Assembly: GCF_000006565.2 (NCBI RefSeq)
Contig: NC_031476.1
Location: forward strand, 1,140,458 to 1,204,457
DNA: 64,000 nucleotides
Origin: Toxoplasma gondii ME49
Taxonomy: Eukaryota > Apicomplexa > Conoidasida > Eucoccidiorida > Sarcocystidae
Direction of reading: 5' to 3'
Shown here: piece by piece, positions 35,887 through 46,810 of the stretch
Layout: the number at the start of each line of letters is the position of its first letter
How positions within the stretch are numbered: the first letter of the stretch is position 1
The notes under the pieces: model-generated
The model's input: the letters and a program-made list of their open reading frames with translations, nothing else
Told to the model about the DNA's origin: nothing
The model's database searches: none
Made by a program: the position numbers and the translations under genes

Positions 35887-38800
35887 ATGAACCCCTTTTC
35901 AACACGAAATTGTCTCTGGAGTCCAGTGTCCGTCCTGTTTGTCGAACCGCCGGAAAACCACAAGAAATTTCCGATGGCGAACTGTTCCATGCTGCGAGCT
36001 CAGGCACTCTTCCTGTCGCAGAATGCATCATGTGTCGTTCTTTCCCCAGCGGTTTGCCGAGCGCCAATTTGGAGCGAAGATGAACGCACCAAGTTTTGTT
36101 CTATTCATTCAACTTCACAATGTGCAGAGACGCAACATGGTAAATGCGTTCAAGATGACGGAAACCGTACAATGAAGCAACACAGCCTGACGGACGACGG
36201 TGGCCTCTCAGAGGACTTGTCTGCGTTTCTTCTCGCTGTCCAGAAGGCAACAAGAGGCTTTTTGTACATCTGTGTGCCAGTCACGTGGCCGACTCGCTCT
36301 GCAGGCGCAGACAGGGGAGCAGCGGTGCGAAAGTGTACCCGAACTGCCGACCGCCTCTCGCCAGATGCTGGTGGGCTTTCGTGTAAGCCAGGTTCAGTTC
36401 CGGCAACGGCCTCGCCCGCGTGGCTATGTTGTTGCGTATTTCGCTTGGTTCACCGTCTCTACGCTCTGCTGTCGTCGAGCCATCCAGAGGCTTTTGTTCT
36501 TCCGGTTCACGCACAGGGCGAGTGGCAGCAGAACTTCCACAAGGCCGTCTGCGCCCACATTCGCGCCTTCCCTGCTGTACGTACACCCCACCGCCCGCCT
36601 GAATGCTCATCAACCTCGAAGATTGTAGCCGCAGAGTCTTTTAAGTCCACCCAGGAAACGGCGGACCAAGATTTGCTTTTGACGAATTTTGTCGACCCTG
36701 ATTTCTCTTTCACTGATGCGAGCTTCTCCAACTTCCTTGCCAATGAACAGAGCGCACAGACAGTGTGTCTGGACCCCGCCGTCCAGTCCGTTCTTGCCGC
36801 AGACCGTGTACAGCTGGGGTCTTTGCGACCAGACTCTCTTTTTCCAGAGTTGGATCTGCCGTCCTCTCCGCAGCTGAACGAAACGCCGGCAGTTCCTGGA
36901 CATGCGGCGGCGACAACACTGCCGGAGCAGCAGAGTTCGCCTCCTTCTTTTCCCCGCGATGCTTTGGATTCCGTTTCGAGGAGCTCCGACGCGGCGGCGA
37001 ACCAGCCGAAGACTTCTCCCCGGAATAGAAGCGTGCTGGTACACGATGTTCAAAGTCAGGACACGACTGCGACCGGAAGGACACCGCCTTCACAGGTTCC
37101 TTCAGATGTGTTAGGCTTTCGTCTGTGTCCAGTTTGTGAGCATGTCTGTCCGAGCAAGCCAGCGAGTCGTGATGTCGCTGACGCATTCGCAGAGAACATT
37201 CGCGTTTCAATCCCGCCTTCACAGTTCGCTGCAGCCTTCGCTGCAGCCCGGCTGCCCGCAGAACAGTCACCCTCCCTTAGTGGCGACAGCGCATCGGAGT
37301 CGACTCCTGAAGAGAGCCTTCTCCCGTTGTGCCGAGTAGTAACCGAAACGGAATTGCTCAACCACGTTCTGGTCGCCGGCGCATTTGACCGCTTGCACGC
37401 AGGTCACAAAATTCTGTTGATGGCAGCCGCGCTCTTGGCCAGACAGCGCGTGGGACTTGCGGTTACGGCGGGAGGTCTGATTTCCAGGAAAGTCACCGAC
37501 GCGTACCTCGCGATGGCGTCGGGGATCGAGCCCTTCTGTCTTCGCAGCAGGTCCGCCGCGGCGTTTCTCGCTCTGGTTCTCCAAGCGACTGGCCACACGT
37601 GCGTCTTCCGGAACTACACCGAACTGGTTCTTAGCGAGGAACTCGGCTTTTCGGAGAAGGCGCTCTCAGGCGCGGACTCGTGTATGCCACACCGTGAAAT
37701 GGAAGGGGTCTGGCGCGACGCGCTCGCCAAGGCGCCAAGAGGCTGGAACGCACAGCCTCCAGTTTCTTACCAAGACCAGACAGAGTTCTGCTGTGAGGGC
37801 GGCGCGGCCGAGTCTCGCCCCGCTTCTCTGTGGCGCGATGCCGTCGACTTTCCGGCACTCAACGGACGCTTCTGTCGACAAAACAAGCAGGGGAAGCGAA
37901 CCCGCGAATCGGAAGAAAACCAAGTGTCTGTGCATCTGTACCGCATTGACGACCCGCTCGGCCCCTCCGGAGACCTCGACTTTGACGCACTTGTCGTCAG
38001 TGCGGAGTCGATTGCTGGCGGCCGCTTCGTCAACGCTGAAAGAGTGAAGCGGAAGAATCGCCCTGTGTTGCTTATCGAAATTCCTACTCTCCCACCCGCA
38101 ACTCCCCGCAGTGTTTGGCGACTCGAGTCGCGTGCACCGAAAACGGCAGACGCGATTGCTCGAGATTCTTCCTCTCCTCTTCAGTCTCACGAGCCCGTCC
38201 GAAGCTCTGGTGAACGCCAGGAGTTGCTCGCGAAAGCACACGAGCCATCATCAAGCGAATGTGTGCCCAACACAACTCTCAGTCGACAGCGGGCGCCCAT
38301 GAAGCTGAGTTCGACAGCCCTTCGCTGCGTCCAGGCGACGAGACTGGGGGTGTCAAGGGAAGATCTGGAGTATCTATTCAACGTCTTCCACACTGCAGCT
38401 TCTACTCTGATTGGGGCGCCTGCGCCCGTTCGAAACGTGCACTGGACAACGTTGTGTGAAATGAATAGCGCGCCGTGGCGCCGTTTCTTCACGTTTCAAC
38501 GCCTCGTCCGACTTGTGAGACTTGTTGAGAGGCAATGCGGTGAAACCCCCACGAAAGAACCACGGGGTGGAAAACTGACACGGCAGCAACGCGACGCTGT
38601 CTCGCTCTCTCTGTTTTTTGCCTATGCGGGAGTTTTACCTGCGGCTGCGCTATGCGGTCAAAGGGCAACTTTTTCTCTAGAAACGCAGGGCAAAATGGAC
38701 GAACCGGGACTCTACCGGTCCGGGGTTACAAGCGAGAGACCGACAGAAACGCCGGAAAACCTCCAGTTCGGGGCTCAACCTTCAAACGAAACTTCGTTTG

Positions 38801-39420
38801 CACGTGCGTTGTTATCGGGGTGTTTCGTCGATGCTGCCAGTGCGAAAGCAGCGCTACGTGCTACCAGTCGGCTCTCCGCGGAGTGTGGTTCGACAGAGCA
38901 TCTCGCTTTGGTCTCCTCCGAAGATCCCAGCACGCGCGAGTGGCAACGCGACAGTTTTGCTGTCGTCTGGACGTGCGTGGAGGCTGTTCGATCCGTTTGT
39001 CCGTTTCTGCTCTATGCGGAGGCACACCCGAAAGCGAGGTTCACACAGCCGGAGAAGGAACTCGAAGCGGAGACGGTTCAGTGTTTGAACGCAGTTCAGC
39101 TTGTGGAAATGCTGGACATCGCAATTCCCTGGTCAGAGTACCTTTCCGACCGCGTTCAGCCGTTTGTGGAAGAGAACAGCTTTCTCTCTGTCCACGAGTA
39201 CCGCCGTCTGCGTGCGAACCAGATTCGCGTCTGGTTGTCACAGTTCTCCCCTGAAACCCACGCCTTTCGTTTAGAGTCTGTCGGTCTGACTCAAAACGAA
39301 ATCCAGCAACTCGTTTCCAATTTAAAGACGGAAATGAAGCTGCTCAGTGTCCCCGGCCCGGACCGCGACGCGTCCGGTGTCCCTGCAGCCCGTCAGACCG
39401 GCAAACGTGCCGCGTCTTGA
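35887..39420 (+). CDS. PPAT: Phosphopantetheine adenylyltransferase with large N-terminal region and C-terminal pseudo-HD domain
   Basis: Transfers AMP from ATP to 4'-phosphopantetheine, giving dephospho-CoA, the penultimate step of CoA synthesis. Single exon, 1177 codons from the ATG at 35887. A better start may be 36172 (A at -3), removing 95 residues; a donor-like GTGAGT near 35748 hints at a leader intron. Residues about 490-590 form the nucleotidyltransferase core, HVLVAGAFDRLHAGHK with the HxGH motif (HAGH) at 504-507. After an insertion of some 90 residues the core resumes at about 680 (VHLYRIDDPLGPSGDLDF) with VSAESIAGGRFVNAERVKR, matching VSEETYRGG of eukaryotic COASY/Cab4 enzymes. 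There is no dephospho-CoA kinase domain (no second P-loop), so it is monofunctional, as in fungi. Residues 823-1117 resemble the predicted HD-superfamily phosphohydrolases, but the histidine and HD ligands are replaced. Its 3' end converges on the START gene 0.6 kb away. Confidence 0.87.
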   Translation: MNPFSTRNCLWSPVSVLFVEPPENHKKFPMANCSMLRAQALFLSQNASCVVLSPAVCRAPIWSEDERTKFCSIHSTSQCAETQHGKCVQDDGNRTMKQHSLTDDGGLSEDLSAFLLAVQKATRGFLYICVPVTWPTRSAGADRGAAVRKCTRTADRLSPDAGGLSCKPGSVPATASPAWLCCCVFRLVHRLYALLSSSHPEAFVLPVHAQGEWQQNFHKAVCAHIRAFPAVRTPHRPPECSSTSKIVAAESFKSTQETADQDLLLTNFVDPDFSFTDASFSNFLANEQSAQTVCLDPAVQSVLAADRVQLGSLRPDSLFPELDLPSSPQLNETPAVPGHAAATTLPEQQSSPPSFPRDALDSVSRSSDAAANQPKTSPRNRSVLVHDVQSQDTTATGRTPPSQVPSDVLGFRLCPVCEHVCPSKPASRDVADAFAENIRVSIPPSQFAAAFAAARLPAEQSPSLSGDSASESTPEESLLPLCRVVTETELLNHVLVAGAFDRLHAGHKILLMAAALLARQRVGLAVTAGGLISRKVTDAYLAMASGIEPFCLRSRSAAAFLALVLQATGHTCVFRNYTELVLSEELGFSEKALSGADSCMPHREMEGVWRDALAKAPRGWNAQPPVSYQDQTEFCCEGGAAESRPASLWRDAVDFPALNGRFCRQNKQGKRTRESEENQVSVHLYRIDDPLGPSGDLDFDALVVSAESIAGGRFVNAERVKRKNRPVLLIEIPTLPPATPRSVWRLESRAPKTADAIARDSSSPLQSHEPVRSSGERQELLAKAHEPSSSECVPNTTLSRQRAPMKLSSTALRCVQATRLGVSREDLEYLFNVFHTAASTLIGAPAPVRNVHWTTLCEMNSAPWRRFFTFQRLVRLVRLVERQCGETPTKEPRGGKLTRQQRDAVSLSLFFAYAGVLPAAALCGQRATFSLETQGKMDEPGLYRSGVTSERPTETPENLQFGAQPSNETSFARALLSGCFVDAASAKAALRATSRLSAECGSTEHLALVSSEDPSTREWQRDSFAVVWTCVEAVRSVCPFLLYAEAHPKARFTQPEKELEAETVQCLNAVQLVEMLDIAIPWSEYLSDRVQPFVEENSFLSVHEYRRLRANQIRVWLSQFSPETHAFRLESVGLTQNEIQQLVSNLKTEMKLLSVPGPDRDASGVPAARQTGKRAAS

Positions 39421-40036
39421 ACCTTCCACACAAGATTTTTTCCGTCCCGACTGAAGTCGCAGCGCCTCGACAGAAAGGCGAGCAAAAATGTTTTGACGAA
39501 GGCGTCACTTGGGAAGAAAAGAGGGGAAAATGCCATTTCTATCTTCACGGCGCCCTCCCGTGACACTGTCTATCCTTCAACGCAGTCGCCAGACGCGCCG
39601 GGTCGCGAGTTAGAAACTTGCACAGTTTTCAAGAAATATATACGCATCTCTAGATGTGCCTGATGCGTGTACAGCAGCTGTCTGAGTCCAAGTGACATGC
39701 ACTGGTGAAACGCAACCCGTCTGCAAATGCAGGCTGGTGGATGTCGGCGAGGGATGTTCGCGCTCCACTCAGAAATGGCCGGAAAAAACTCGACTTCGTG
39801 GGTGTGCGGTACAGAGCCTTTCGACTCGGTAGATTAAAAAGTGGGTTGTTGACACGAGCTCTCGCGATTGTTTGCGGGGGAAAAACAGACTCGGGGCTTT
39901 CAAAGTTCTTTTGCAGCCGCAGTTCTCATGTCCAGACGACGAATCTGACGGAAGATGGAACACTCTCCTGCAGTTGCGTTACCTTCTGCTTGAGAGTAAA
40001 CGCTTTTCAGGTTTCTGTTTCTCTTCGAATCCGAAC
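39421..40036. other. Convergent 3' intergenic region
   Basis: 616 bases between the stop codon of PPAT (plus) and the stop codon of the START protein (minus). No coding signal; both 3' untranslated regions must share this space and may overlap as antisense transcripts. Confidence 0.6.
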
Positions 40037-40430
40037 TCACGAAGAAGTGAGAGAAGACGCCGGAACGGACGTCCCGTGTTCTTTCATGTATTTCCCGCAT
40101 GCCTTCTTCAAGCTCTCAACCCACCCGGCGGGAGCGCGCGCCGCCGTCGTGTTCACGACCCACTGAATCACAATGGCAATCCACATGCACAGGGTCACTT
40201 GTCGTGATTGCAAGCACAGACCCGCAAACAATTCAAACACAAGAGACACATCTGCTGAATCCTCCATATGCACATTTATATATATATATATATAAAGGTT
40301 GCCTCACTGCCTCCGATCCGAGGTTCCTCTATCTGCTCGAGGTACTCCATGAACCAGGAACTGCGGACTTACACGACGATGCATAGCTATCGCTCTCTCT
40401 GTATATATATATATATATGCATATACAAGG

Positions 40431-40465
<35 letters not shown>

Positions 40466-43400
40466 AAAATAGACATATATGTACATATATGTATGTAAGT
40501 GGATCTATAGCTTTATTTGATTGCTTCGTCTAGGACACCTCCGGGGATTGTAAAGAGAGGTCAGAAGCTCGGGAAGCATGATGGGAGTTTCTTGACTGTT
40601 TCGTAGTTTTCTTGTTTTCACGGGTCTCTTAGGGCAGGTTTTTGATCACTTGCGGACTCACCTTGGGGATGAGACCTTTGACATCCGTCTGCGCGACAAT
40701 GAAGAGGGAAGAAGAGTTCGGACCTTTCTGTTCCATGATGTATCCTGCAGACGCAGGCATAGAAACGAGAGCAAAGAAGTCCGGGCGCGTCGTTCCTTTT
40801 GGCGATCGTTGAGACTTTTCTTCCCTTAGCCACTACCTGCGCTGAAGAAGCATTCTTCCCCGCACTGTCGGCTTGCTCTGGTCCCCAACCGGTGCCTGCT
40901 TGCGATTTCTCTGAGGTGAATTCTGCAGAACGAAGCTTCTGACAACGCGTGTTGAGAAGGCAGAAGCAAGGGAGAGACAGAGGCGCAGCGTTGCAGTCGA
41001 AGGGGTTGTCAGAGATGTCGCGAGAAAAGCTGAAAGGCCTCACCGGACAAAATGGTTTCGGCGCGAACGACGCCCGGGCGCTCCGGGAGCGACGGGTGAG
41101 AAGCAGAGCTGCGGAAGAAGATAACACACAGTTTTCGCATAAGGAGTCTGTGCGTTTCTCTCTCTCACTCCGCATCCGGGAAACACAGGCAAAAGAGAAC
41201 TCCGCTCTTCGTTTGCCAACGTCTAGAACGCGGCGGGACCTCTGAACGAGACAGAGGAAAGACGACTGCATTTCACGGAAACGGTCTACACGGGAGAGCC
41301 GAGGGAAGCTCCATGCAGAGCGTCTCTTGGTCTCAGGCTGGGAGGAATCCCGCCACGAGTTCACTTTTCTTCAGAAAAAAGCAGAAAGGAATGAGCACCG
41401 CCTCCACTTCCTCGCACTGCACATTGGAGTCTGGACCACTGAGGCACAGAGAAGACACAGCGTCGCTTCCTGTCTCGACGTGGAGACGCACCCGAGTTTG
41501 GAGACAGCGATCGACTCCTCGCAGAACCAGAAAAAGAAAAAACCTGGCATGCAGCTCTTCTGCTCTCGCCGAGAACCAGAAGAAAGCATTCAGCTCCAAC
41601 TGCATCTCGAGACGCACACAACTGGATCCCGGCACTACCATATTTATACACACATGCCGCGGAGTGCAGGTGGCTCCACCAACACGGTGCTGCAATCAAA
41701 ACGAAACAATTCGCATGTGTGCATATATATGCATATATAGGTCACATATCCATGTCATATATATATATATATATAATGTCACAAATACATGTACATATAT
41801 ATATATATATATATGCATATAAGCAGAGAGGGAAGTGCATTCAGTTGCTCGAAAAAACGACGAATAGATTTTCCATAGAGGAATGATGCATGAACTCAAT
41901 AAACGTCGACGAACATGTTGATACATGTTTTTGTGTACTCAGCGATTCGTTTCTTGAAGTCGACGCGTGTGCTGGTTGCATGCACCTCTGGGCCATCGAA
42001 AACGTACCGCATGAGCATTTTGACGACGCCGGCTTCCATGTCGACCTCCGTTCGTCGCCACTACAGACGAGGCAAAAAAGAAAACAAACGAAAGAGTACT
42101 TCCAAAGCGAAAGAGCAAAAGGCGTACAACAGTAGATCTGTGGAGGCAAGCATGCATGCACAAAATCAGGAGACGCACCTGAAGGAAGTCTCTGTTGGAG
42201 ATGGGGAAAGGAGCCCGCATAAGACAGTAAATGATCTCGTTGTGGTTGACGTTCGGCTCTACAACGCGATAATCTTCGAAAGTCGTATCCCTGAGTAGAA
42301 AGTAAATTGACGAAAATGAAACTCATAACCAACGAACAGCACGGAAGAAAAACTTCGGCTGGCTCTACACCAACAGACTCCTCCAGATCCCTCTCAGGCC
42401 GCCCCGCCATTCCATAATCCCCAATGTGTACATGAATGCATACAACCATACATACATACCTACATACAGATATATATATATATATATATATGTATTTATT
42501 TATGTATATGTTTATAAATGCATGCACATGCACGCATGCACTAAGTTTACGTGCAGAGAGGTGAAGCCCTGCGTTTGTATGGTGGCCGTCTGGTCTCATC
42601 GCAGTGAGAAACTGTCGCCCTCTCTGAACATGTTTTGTTGGATTTTTTTTTGTGTTGCATGGAGGAGACGGACCACTGGAGGCGCGTTGGGATGTCGCGA
42701 ATTTCGTGGCAGAGGACCTGCAGGGGGACCGAGTCCAGTTCTGCATAGGCCTTGACGAGGACGACAGGCGAATTCGGGGAAATGAATTTGTAGACTTTTA
42801 TCGCTTTTTGGTCCACCACCAACTCCCAGTTCGGATCGTTCGGATCTTGCACCTTCTTTTCATCCAAAAACTCGAACTCGTACAGCCCACTGCAGCGCAA
42901 GCAAAGGCAACGAAAAAGAGCAGCCTGAAGGTTTGGACGCGGGGGAAGCAGAAGACCACAGAAGACAAGTTGCCCGTTTGAGAAAACAGAGAGACTGTTG
43001 CGAGAGAAAAAGGAGGCCGGAAAGGAGAGTGCCTAGAGCACCCTTCCGCTATTCCTTGACTCTGTCAGGAGGCAATCAATCAGGAAACAAAGTCATTTCC
43101 AGGTGTTCAAGTCGACTGCTGCATAAGAGGAAACGTACACCAACGTGATCTGAAAGACACGACGCGGACTGGACCCGGCCCTATTTCGACTTGCATTTTT
43201 CTCATGTACAAAGTGAATCGCATGAAATCCAAATTCGAAAACAGCGCTTTCGGCTACTTGAGAGAGACCCTGGAGAGCGGCGAAGCGTCGCAAGAAGATG
43301 AGAAAAATAGACAAGGTGGAAACCGAGAACGGCTCCACCTGGGAAAACAGCACCCGAGACCGAAAACACAGTGGAGGTGCATGCTCGACCCGCCACAGAG

Positions 43401-46400
43401 AAAAGGCGAAAAAGCGACGAAGAAAACGTCGCCGAGCAAAGGCGGATCCTACATCGGAGTTTGGTGTTTGAGGTTGACGTCGAAATCGACAAGATCTTGA
43501 TATGATTTGAACAATCTGGGTGGTCCAGCTGAAAAAAAAACACGCATAAACCGAATGTTAATCTCCTGAACGAAAGACAGCGAGAACGGCCCTTACAGTG
43601 CGTGTTTCGTGATCTACCTGCCTCCCTCTGCATCGACGCTTAGTTCCACATGTCTACGATTATATGTATACGAATCCATGTGTAGGGGGATATATCGTTG
43701 TCAGCGTTCGAAGATGATTCATGTAGGCGTACACACATGGAGAGAGGTAAACGCAGAAATAAAGGCTGCATATCAATGTATGGAAACGAGAAAGAAAGGC
43801 CCTAATACTGCGCGCCTCATACAAGGAGGGACTGAAGAAACCAGTCGTGAAAAGGAAAGCCTCTGGAGGGTGGAAGGCGCGGGCAAACTGACGAAGCAGC
43901 GAGAAGAGTGCAGGCGCCAGCGGTGTGTGCATACACGGCATGGTTGAACATGACAGAGGTTGAGAAAAAGAGGAAGCGGACAGAAGTCAAAGAGAAGAGA
44001 GACACAGAGGAGTGACAGAGAAGAAATAAAAGACGAGGAGAGACATTCGCTGAAAGAACCACCCTGGCCTTTCTTTACCGTCGAGCTTCTTCGATTCCTT
44101 GTGGCTGACGTAGGAGCGAGGCTTTCGGCGAAGTCGCGGGCTCTTTTCCTCTCCTGACAGGAAATCGGAACCGCATGCGCTCAGAAAAACTCCCGAGTCA
44201 CAACGCCAGGCTCGGTTGCTGGCCGCAGTGGCTTAAGAGCACAAAAGACAGAGGAACTTCTCGTCTCTCCGAACCGCCTTCGCAGCAAAGGCAGACTCGC
44301 ATGCACAGAAAATGTTCACCACTCTCCGTAACAGCAGGGGAAAGGATGGAAGTAAAGAGGACGATGTCGCGTATTTCACAAAGGCGCATGCGCCGCTGCC
44401 GACGAACGGGGGTCCACGCAGGTGTACGTAGTGATTCCTTTTCATTCGTTCGTTTCCTTTCTCCTTCTGACTTTTTGCCCCTGTCTACCTTTCCATGGAA
44501 GTGAACCGTTCCTTCTCCTATTCACTCGTCTTCCTCCCCGCGTCCCCCTCCTGCTGTGAATTCCAAAACACCGTCTCCTCTTCTTCTTTTTCTTTTTCTT
44601 CATCTCTCGCCTCCTTGCCCTCCCCCCGGAGTTCCTCTCCTGCCCTCCTTCTTCTTCTCCATCCACAACTCCTTTTCTCGAGTTCGTCTCCCCACTTGCG
44701 TCGGAAGCGAAGGAGCCCCTCTGACTGGGGAGGCCGACGGCTGATGAGTTTTCTGCACTAGAGCCTCCAGCGCGTGCGACGCGGCTGCCGAAGCGCGAGA
44801 ACGGCGGCCCAACTGCAGATACACCTCGCGAAATCAGAGAGCCTCTCTCACTCGCCAGCTGAGCTGCTGGCGCGGCTGCGGACGTGGATCCGTCCGCGTA
44901 AAAGTCCGCGGGCGTCGGCGACAGTGCTAGGTTGAAATTGTCCAGAGGCTTCAGAGGACCCAGCAGAGACACCTGCGAACAGAAGGAGAGACGTCGAGGG
45001 CCGTGCGAAGCAAACAGATCAAACAGGTCCAAGGACGCGCAGAGACGGTGGACGCGAAGAGACGCCAGGACACAATGGCCTCTCCACAGGCATCGGGACA
45101 AACGACCTGAGAGACACAGACGTCTACGGATAACACAGGCATCCGACCCTGCCCACATATATGTATCTATAGCGTGGCGAACGTTCCTGGGTGATCCCCG
45201 TATATCTACAACAGAACGGTAGTCCATTCGTTGTACATGGCGAGCGAGATAAAGCGAGAGATAGACATCTGGGGGGGGGGGAGGAGGGGGGACATATATA
45301 TATATATATATAGATATAGATACAGAGACGCAGACATAAGGACGGATAGAGAAGTATCAACGGCCAGATACATACAGATATAGACAGATGTAGACAGATG
45401 TAGACAAAAAAATAGATACACAGATACAGGCAGACATAAAGCAGGTAGACATCTGCATAGCTGAACTGATAGCTACGCATATATCGAGAAAGACCAGCGT
45501 CTCTGTGGGCTCGACTGACTTCTGGGCGAGCTGAGGAATTAGGCGATGCACCGCCGCCTGAGGAGATTCTCCGCAGAGCATGTGTGTCTTCTTCAGCTGC
45601 AGAGAGAGGCGGCGGCCCTCCTGGGGAACTCGGCATGACGACGCCGCTGACGTCTCGGCCTTCGGGAGAAATGTCCGCTGGCGTGGAGACAGGGACGAGA
45701 GACCCTGGCAGCGCGTGGTGAGGCGTTCCGTCTTGGTCCAGCGAGTCGGTGTCTCGGTCCACAGTCTCCGAAAGTTCTTCCTCTGTCTCCTCTTCCGAGT
45801 CCTGAGGCGCCCGCGCCGCAGTCGCATGCAGCGCTGAGAACACGCACCTTACAGGAAGGCTTTCACTTAGACCCCGTAACCTCCACAGTGGACTACAGAT
45901 GACATGAAGAAGCAGTAAAAAATACTCTGCGCTAATGTTACAGGGAAAGGGACGTTTCTCAACTGAACCAGAAGACAGGGCATGCAGCGCTGAAGGGGTC
46001 AGAGAAAATACGCAAACTTTGCTGGACTCAAAGACGAAACAGGGAAGGAGCGACCGACGTCGAACAGACGGCAACATACGGACGAGCGCTGCCACCAGCG
46101 CATGGAGACACGCAGAACTCGAGCCTGGAACCCCAGGGGAACGAGACAGCGGGCCAGCTTGGCGACAGAGACGCTCGGCAGCTCGCCGTCATGCCTCGTT
46201 AGAGAGGTCCTCCGGATTCTCCCCATATAAGCCGACACGATACGCCCTTACGGTCGAGAAGTTCGCCACCTCGCAGGATGTGTCGCTGGACTTCCTTCGC
46301 GGCGTCTGCGTACATGATGGCGTCCATTTCTTTCAGTTTTTGGTCCTGCAGGTGCATGCATCGGCAATCACGGAGGCAACGGCAGTCGCGGAGTCTCAGC

Positions 46401-46776
46401 CAGAGAGGCGCAAACAAATCGAAGAGGATAGACCACAGGCCTTTTAAACACCACGACCTTTTCTCTTGAACGCAGTTGAAAACACGCAACAGTCCATGTG
46501 CAAGAAGGTCTCGGATACCGGGCCGCGCCATTTCCAGTGAGAACATTCGTCGCCGTGACAGCTTCCTCACAAGCACCTCCACCTCGGCATGTGTATGTAC
46601 AGTGCGTCGAAGGAACACACATCTCCGAAGAAACAGAGAGGCAAGCAAAAAGGCAACATTCGCTGCACAGAAAGATCTGCAGACAGTTCCTCTTCTATCC
46701 ACATACATATATGCATATATATATATATACATACATGTAGAAATATGTATATGTATGCACCCGTATGTATATATAC

Positions 46777-46810
<34 letters not shown>

